8,474 bases of DNA, taken from assembly GCA_013139935.1 (NCBI GenBank), contig WSZX01000167.1:1-8474 (forward strand), given 5' to 3'. Source of the DNA: Ardenticatenales bacterium (GTDB lineage Bacteria; Chloroflexota; Anaerolineae; Promineifilales; UBA4811). The notes beneath the pieces are model-generated. The model saw nothing but the letters and a program-made list of their open reading frames with translations, did no database searches and was not told the DNA's origin. Positions 6,428-8,474 of this stretch are shown one piece after another; the first letter of the stretch is position 1, and each line of letters starts with the position of its first letter. A program made the position numbers and the translations under genes.

Positions 6428-6507
6428 TGCCATATTCGTGGCTGATAGCATTCCAATGGTCCGCGGATTGGCTGGTTGTGGTCAGCCCCGCGATCCCGTC
6501 ACTGGAC

Positions 6508-6544
6508 AAAAAAAGAAGCCTGCCACATGACGGCAGGCTCTTCT
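6508..6544 (-). terminator. Intrinsic terminator of the tRNA-Asp gene
   Basis: AGCCTGCC (6517-6524) and GGCAGGCT (6532-6539) pair around a 7-base loop. Adjoining bases 6514-6516 and 6542-6544 can extend the stem with a two-base bulge. Read on the minus strand, the stem is followed by a run of seven T residues (6514-6508), the classic Rho-independent layout. It ends the tRNA transcript and may also stop leftover plus-strand transcription. Confidence 0.8.
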
Positions 6545-6547
6545 CTT

Positions 6548-6564
6548 GAGTACAGTTTGTACTC
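6548..6564 (-). repeat. tRNA 3' trailer hairpin
   Basis: GAGTACA and TGTACTC form a perfect 7-bp stem with a 3-base loop. On the minus strand it begins two bases after the tRNA discriminator base. It would fold in the precursor trailer and may mark the site for 3' processing, as the CCA is not encoded. The role is inferred. Confidence 0.5.
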
Positions 6565-6566
6565 GA

Positions 6567-6639
6567 CGGGAGCGACGGGATTCGAACCCGCGATCTCTGG
6601 CTTGACAGGCCAGCATGTTAACCACTACACTACGCCCCC
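6567..6639 (-). tRNA. tRNA-Asp (anticodon GTC)
   Basis: A 73-base cloverleaf, including the discriminator G. The acceptor stem GGGGGCG pairs with CGCTCCC (one G-T pair). T8 and A9 are present. The D-arm is GTGT-AGTGGTTA-ACAT. The anticodon stem CTGGC/GCCAG encloses the loop CTGTCAA, giving anticodon GTC, which reads aspartate codons GAC/GAU. The variable loop is 5 bases. The T-arm is GCGGG-TTCGAAT-CCCGT. CCA is not encoded and must be added after transcription. Promoter and terminator flank it, so it appears to be a single-gene transcript convergent with the membrane-protein cluster. Confidence 0.95.
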
Positions 6640-6649
6640 AGCATCGCAG

Positions 6650-6678
6650 ATGTTAACATACACCTACCTCACCGTCAA
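6650..6678 (-). promoter_or_regulatory. Sigma-70-like promoter of tRNA-Asp
   Basis: On the minus strand TTGACG (6678-6673) and TAACAT (6655-6650) are separated by exactly 17 bases. Transcription would start only a few bases before the mature tRNA 5' end at 6639, implying a very short leader. Five of six -35 and four of six -10 positions match consensus. Confidence 0.6.
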
Positions 6679-6896
6679 GGGGCCTGTGCGGTGTCCAGGA
6701 CATACTATACACTTGATGAGATTCGGGTATGGTGAAAGGGGCGCTTTGAGCCTCCTTTGCCACCCCCGCCAGCTCTCCTCACCTGCACTGCCCGCAGGCG
6801 CAAGTGTGTGCAGCAGCGGCGCTGGAGAGGGGACAGCGCGTTGCTTGTTTTTCCACACTCTCACTTGTCCGAGCTTTGGCGCTCCCTGACATCCCG

Positions 6897-6925
6897 TTGA
6901 CTTTCGTGCGTCGCTGTGCTATATT
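6897..6925 (+). promoter_or_regulatory. Strong sigma-70-like promoter of the USP operon
   Basis: TTGACT (6897-6902), a 17-base spacer, and TATATT (6920-6925) preceded by TG in the extended -10 position (TGCTATATT). Five of six bases match consensus in each hexamer. Transcription should start near 6932, about 250 bases before the USP start codon. It is the best promoter in the window and suggests a vegetative sigma factor with ample basal expression. Confidence 0.75.
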
Positions 6926-6945
6926 GAGTCTGCATGTGGTTCGCG

Positions 6946-6974
6946 GGCAAGAGAAGGGCACCCTGCATCTTGCC
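6946..6974 (+). promoter_or_regulatory. Stem-loop near the 5' end of the USP leader RNA
   Basis: GGCAAGA (6946-6952) and TCTTGCC (6968-6974) are perfect 7-base complements. Inside the 15-base loop AGG (6955-6957) can pair with CCT (6962-6964), giving a nested hairpin. It lies about 14 bases after the predicted transcription start. A second, smaller hairpin (GATGGT/ACCGTC, one G-U pair, 7034-7050) lies downstream. It could be a 5' mRNA stabiliser or a regulatory element. Confidence 0.4.
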
Positions 6975-7183
6975 GGTCACTCTCGTTCACACGCGACATC
7001 CTTCGTCGAGTCCTCGTTGTCCTTCCGCACCGGGATGGTACGGGACCGTCGTTCTAGTGGCGTGATGCTACGATCAGCCTGGCGTTCTTGGCCCACCCTG
7101 CGCCGGTCGCCCCCAAGGGAGGCGGCCGCTGACGGCAGACAGTTGCAAACGCGGTTGTGATGTTTGGAGAAGGGGAGAGAACC

Positions 7184-8140
7184 ATGTTTGAGCACATCCT
7201 TGTTCCTCTCGATGGATCTCGGCTTGCCGAATGCGTGTTGCCGCACACGGTGGCGCTCGCTCAAGCCTTTGGCTCGCGGATCACCTTGCTGCAGGTCTTG
7301 GAGCGACGCCGGGCAGCGGGGCACTCTCGGTCTGTGGACCCGCTGGGTTGGCATATCAGGAGAGCCGAGGCCGACGCTTACCTGGACGGCATGGCGGCTC
7401 GTCTAAAAGATCTCAAACTGCGAGCGGAAAAGACTCTGGTGGAGGGCCAGACGGCGGAGCGAATCATCGAGTTTGCCGTCGACCAGGACGTTGGGCTGAT
7501 CATGCTGAGCAGCCACGGCCAAAGCGGCCTGAGCGGGTGGAACATCAGCAGTGTCGTTCAGAAGATCATCCTCCGCGCCTTTGCGCCGGTGATGATAGTG
7601 CGAGCCTACCAGCCCGCTACCGACGAGTGGCAGAGCTTCCGCTATCGGCGGCTGTTGGTTCCGCTGGACGGCTCGCAGCGAGCCGAGTGTATCTTGCCGC
7701 TTGCGACCACCCTGACTCGTTTCCACCAGTCCCAACTCCTCTTGGCTCATCTCGTTTGCCGGCCCGAAATGCCTCGTCGGGCACCGCTGACCACGGAGGA
7801 GACTGAACTGGTGGACCGGATAACTGAACGCAACGTGATAGAGGCGACCAGGTACCTGGAGGCGCTTTGTTCCCGGCTCTCGCCCGAGGTGGAGACACGC
7901 CTGCTCGTTACCGACGACATCGCGGCATCGCTGCACGGTGTGGTGGAGGAAGAAAAGGTGGACCTGGTTGCCCTGAGCGCCCACGGATATTCCGGCCGGG
8001 CCAAATGGCCGTATGGCAGCGTGGCTCTCAGTTTTATCGCCTATGGTACTACCCCTCTGTTGCTCGTGCAGGACCTATCTCGGGACGAGGTGGAAGACAC
8101 TCAAGCCGAACTGGCGGCCCGAGAGCGGAAGGGGCACTAG
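7184..8140 (+). CDS. Universal stress protein, two tandem UspA domains
   Basis: Cytosolic nucleotide-binding-type stress protein, 318 aa, two Usp domains: 1-141 (FEHILVPLDGS at the start, ending APVMIVR) and 154-297 (RRLLVPLDGSQRAEC, ending TPLLLVQ). The ATP-binding signature G-2x-G-9x-G-S/T is degenerate in domain 1: S109-x2-G112-x9-S122-S123. In domain 2 it is nearly complete: S265-x2-G268-x9-G278-S279. Domain 2 is therefore the likelier ATP site. Each domain keeps the early Asp (D10, D162) that contacts the nucleotide in known UspA folds. The start at 7184 is chosen because the Usp fold begins there and GGGGAG lies about 6 bases upstream; an in-frame ATG at 7157 would add nine non-conserved residues. 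The next gene starts 3 bases after the stop, so they form an operon. The polar tail (298-318) lies outside the fold. Client process unknown. Confidence 0.92.
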   Translation: MFEHILVPLDGSRLAECVLPHTVALAQAFGSRITLLQVLERRRAAGHSRSVDPLGWHIRRAEADAYLDGMAARLKDLKLRAEKTLVEGQTAERIIEFAVDQDVGLIMLSSHGQSGLSGWNISSVVQKIILRAFAPVMIVRAYQPATDEWQSFRYRRLLVPLDGSQRAECILPLATTLTRFHQSQLLLAHLVCRPEMPRRAPLTTEETELVDRITERNVIEATRYLEALCSRLSPEVETRLLVTDDIAASLHGVVEEEKVDLVALSAHGYSGRAKWPYGSVALSFIAYGTTPLLLVQDLSRDEVEDTQAELAARERKGH

Positions 8141-8143
8141 CGC

Positions 8144-8474
8144 ATGCAGGAGCGCGAGCCTGATCGATCCGTACCCGCCGCCGCCGGGAGTGGCTCCAGC
8201 GAGGCCGATCAAGGTCTGTCTCTGGGCCAGGTCGAACTCGGCAACGGGGGACCAGACACGGACCCTTTGGACAGAAAGGCCTTCCAACTCGCCGAGAGCC
8301 ACGCCATCACCCGCAGGCCAAAGCGCATCCCCGCGATTCGCGCCCGCCTCCGGGAGCAGGAATCGCTGCTGCGCCAGGCATACCAGTACTTTGCGACGGC
8401 ATCAGAGGCGCAGCGCTCTCTCTCCTACGCGGCCGAATGGCTTTTGGACAACTATTACATCGTGCAACAGGCTG
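8144..8474 (+). CDS. N-terminus of a cyclic beta-glucan synthase-like (NdvB-type) protein, truncated by window
   Basis: The frame stays open from ATG 8144 to the window edge (110 complete codons). The first ~60 residues are polar and low in complexity (Gly/Ser/Asp-rich). From about residue 66 the sequence matches the start of the NdvB/cyclic beta-1,2-glucan synthase family: RLREQESLLRQAYQYF, then SYAAEWLLDNYYIVQQA at the edge. Family members are very large (often over 2500 aa) and combine a GT84 glucosyltransferase with glycoside-hydrolase-like domains; only the N-terminal helical segment is visible here, so enzyme activity cannot be confirmed. Related GH94/GH36-like phosphorylases sometimes share this segment, so the exact product is uncertain. 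The gene lies 3 bases after the USP stop, with GGGG within the USP 3' end as a possible ribosome site. Confidence 0.7.
   Translation, partial: MQEREPDRSVPAAAGSGSSEADQGLSLGQVELGNGGPDTDPLDRKAFQLAESHAITRRPKRIPAIRARLREQESLLRQAYQYFATASEAQRSLSYAAEWLLDNYYIVQQA

Larger units (their letters stand above)
6640..7183. other. Intergenic region with divergent promoters and a long USP leader
   Basis: About 540 bases without a supported gene. Its left end holds the minus-strand tRNA promoter (6650-6678). Its middle holds a near-consensus plus-strand promoter (6897-6925). From there to the USP start is a roughly 250-base untranslated leader containing at least two stem-loops (6946-6974, 7034-7050). The long plus-strand ORF 6804-7160 begins upstream of the promoter and has Arg/Ser/Pro-rich random-looking sequence, so I reject it. 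I recognise no known riboswitch or small RNA. Confidence 0.5.

Noticed and set aside
5818..6549. 243-codon plus-strand ORF overlapping paralogue B and the terminator
   Set aside because: Arg/Asp/Pro-rich frame-shadow of the membrane gene that runs through two hairpin structures; not protein-like.
6476..6889. 137-codon plus-strand ORF across the tRNA
   Set aside because: Reads through the antisense of a clear tRNA-Asp gene and its terminator; the cloverleaf is far stronger evidence.
6804..7160. 118-codon plus-strand ORF before the USP
   Set aside because: Begins upstream of the near-consensus promoter, so it would not be translated whole from that transcript; Arg/Ser/Pro-rich without motifs.

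Overview
The window looks like a piece of a fairly GC-rich bacterial chromosome. The gene types, codon use and the Cys-rich protein at the left end are most reminiscent of Chloroflexota (Anaerolineae-like), but this is an impression from protein style, not a search result. I see no mobile element, CRISPR array or rRNA.

Layout. Positions 213-833 (minus) hold a conserved-looking Cys-rich hypothetical protein whose best start is a CTG behind a strong Shine-Dalgarno sequence. A 420-base non-coding stretch follows. Then comes a plus-strand cluster: a LiaS/NarL-type membrane histidine kinase (1254-2759), its LuxR-type response regulator (2777-3430), and two full-length paralogous multi-pass membrane proteins (3565-4722 and 5261-6376). 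The paralogues are separated by about 540 bases that carry a weak promoter candidate and two doubtful minus-strand ORFs. A 12-bp stem-loop closes the cluster at 6395-6427. Facing it on the minus strand is a tRNA-Asp(GTC) gene (6567-6639) with a recognisable promoter, a 3' trailer hairpin and a T-tract terminator.

The right end is a second plus-strand unit. A near-consensus promoter (6897-6925) drives a roughly 250-base structured leader, then a two-domain universal stress protein (7184-8140). Three bases after its stop begins the N-terminus of a large protein resembling cyclic beta-glucan synthase (NdvB-like), cut off by the window edge.

Working model (inference): the kinase senses an envelope signal through its roughly 175-residue extracytoplasmic domain and the regulator controls the adjoining membrane paralogues. 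The stress protein/glucan synthase pair may form a separate envelope or stress operon. The most distinctive possible system here is the two-component pair plus the duplicated, uncharacterised membrane proteins.
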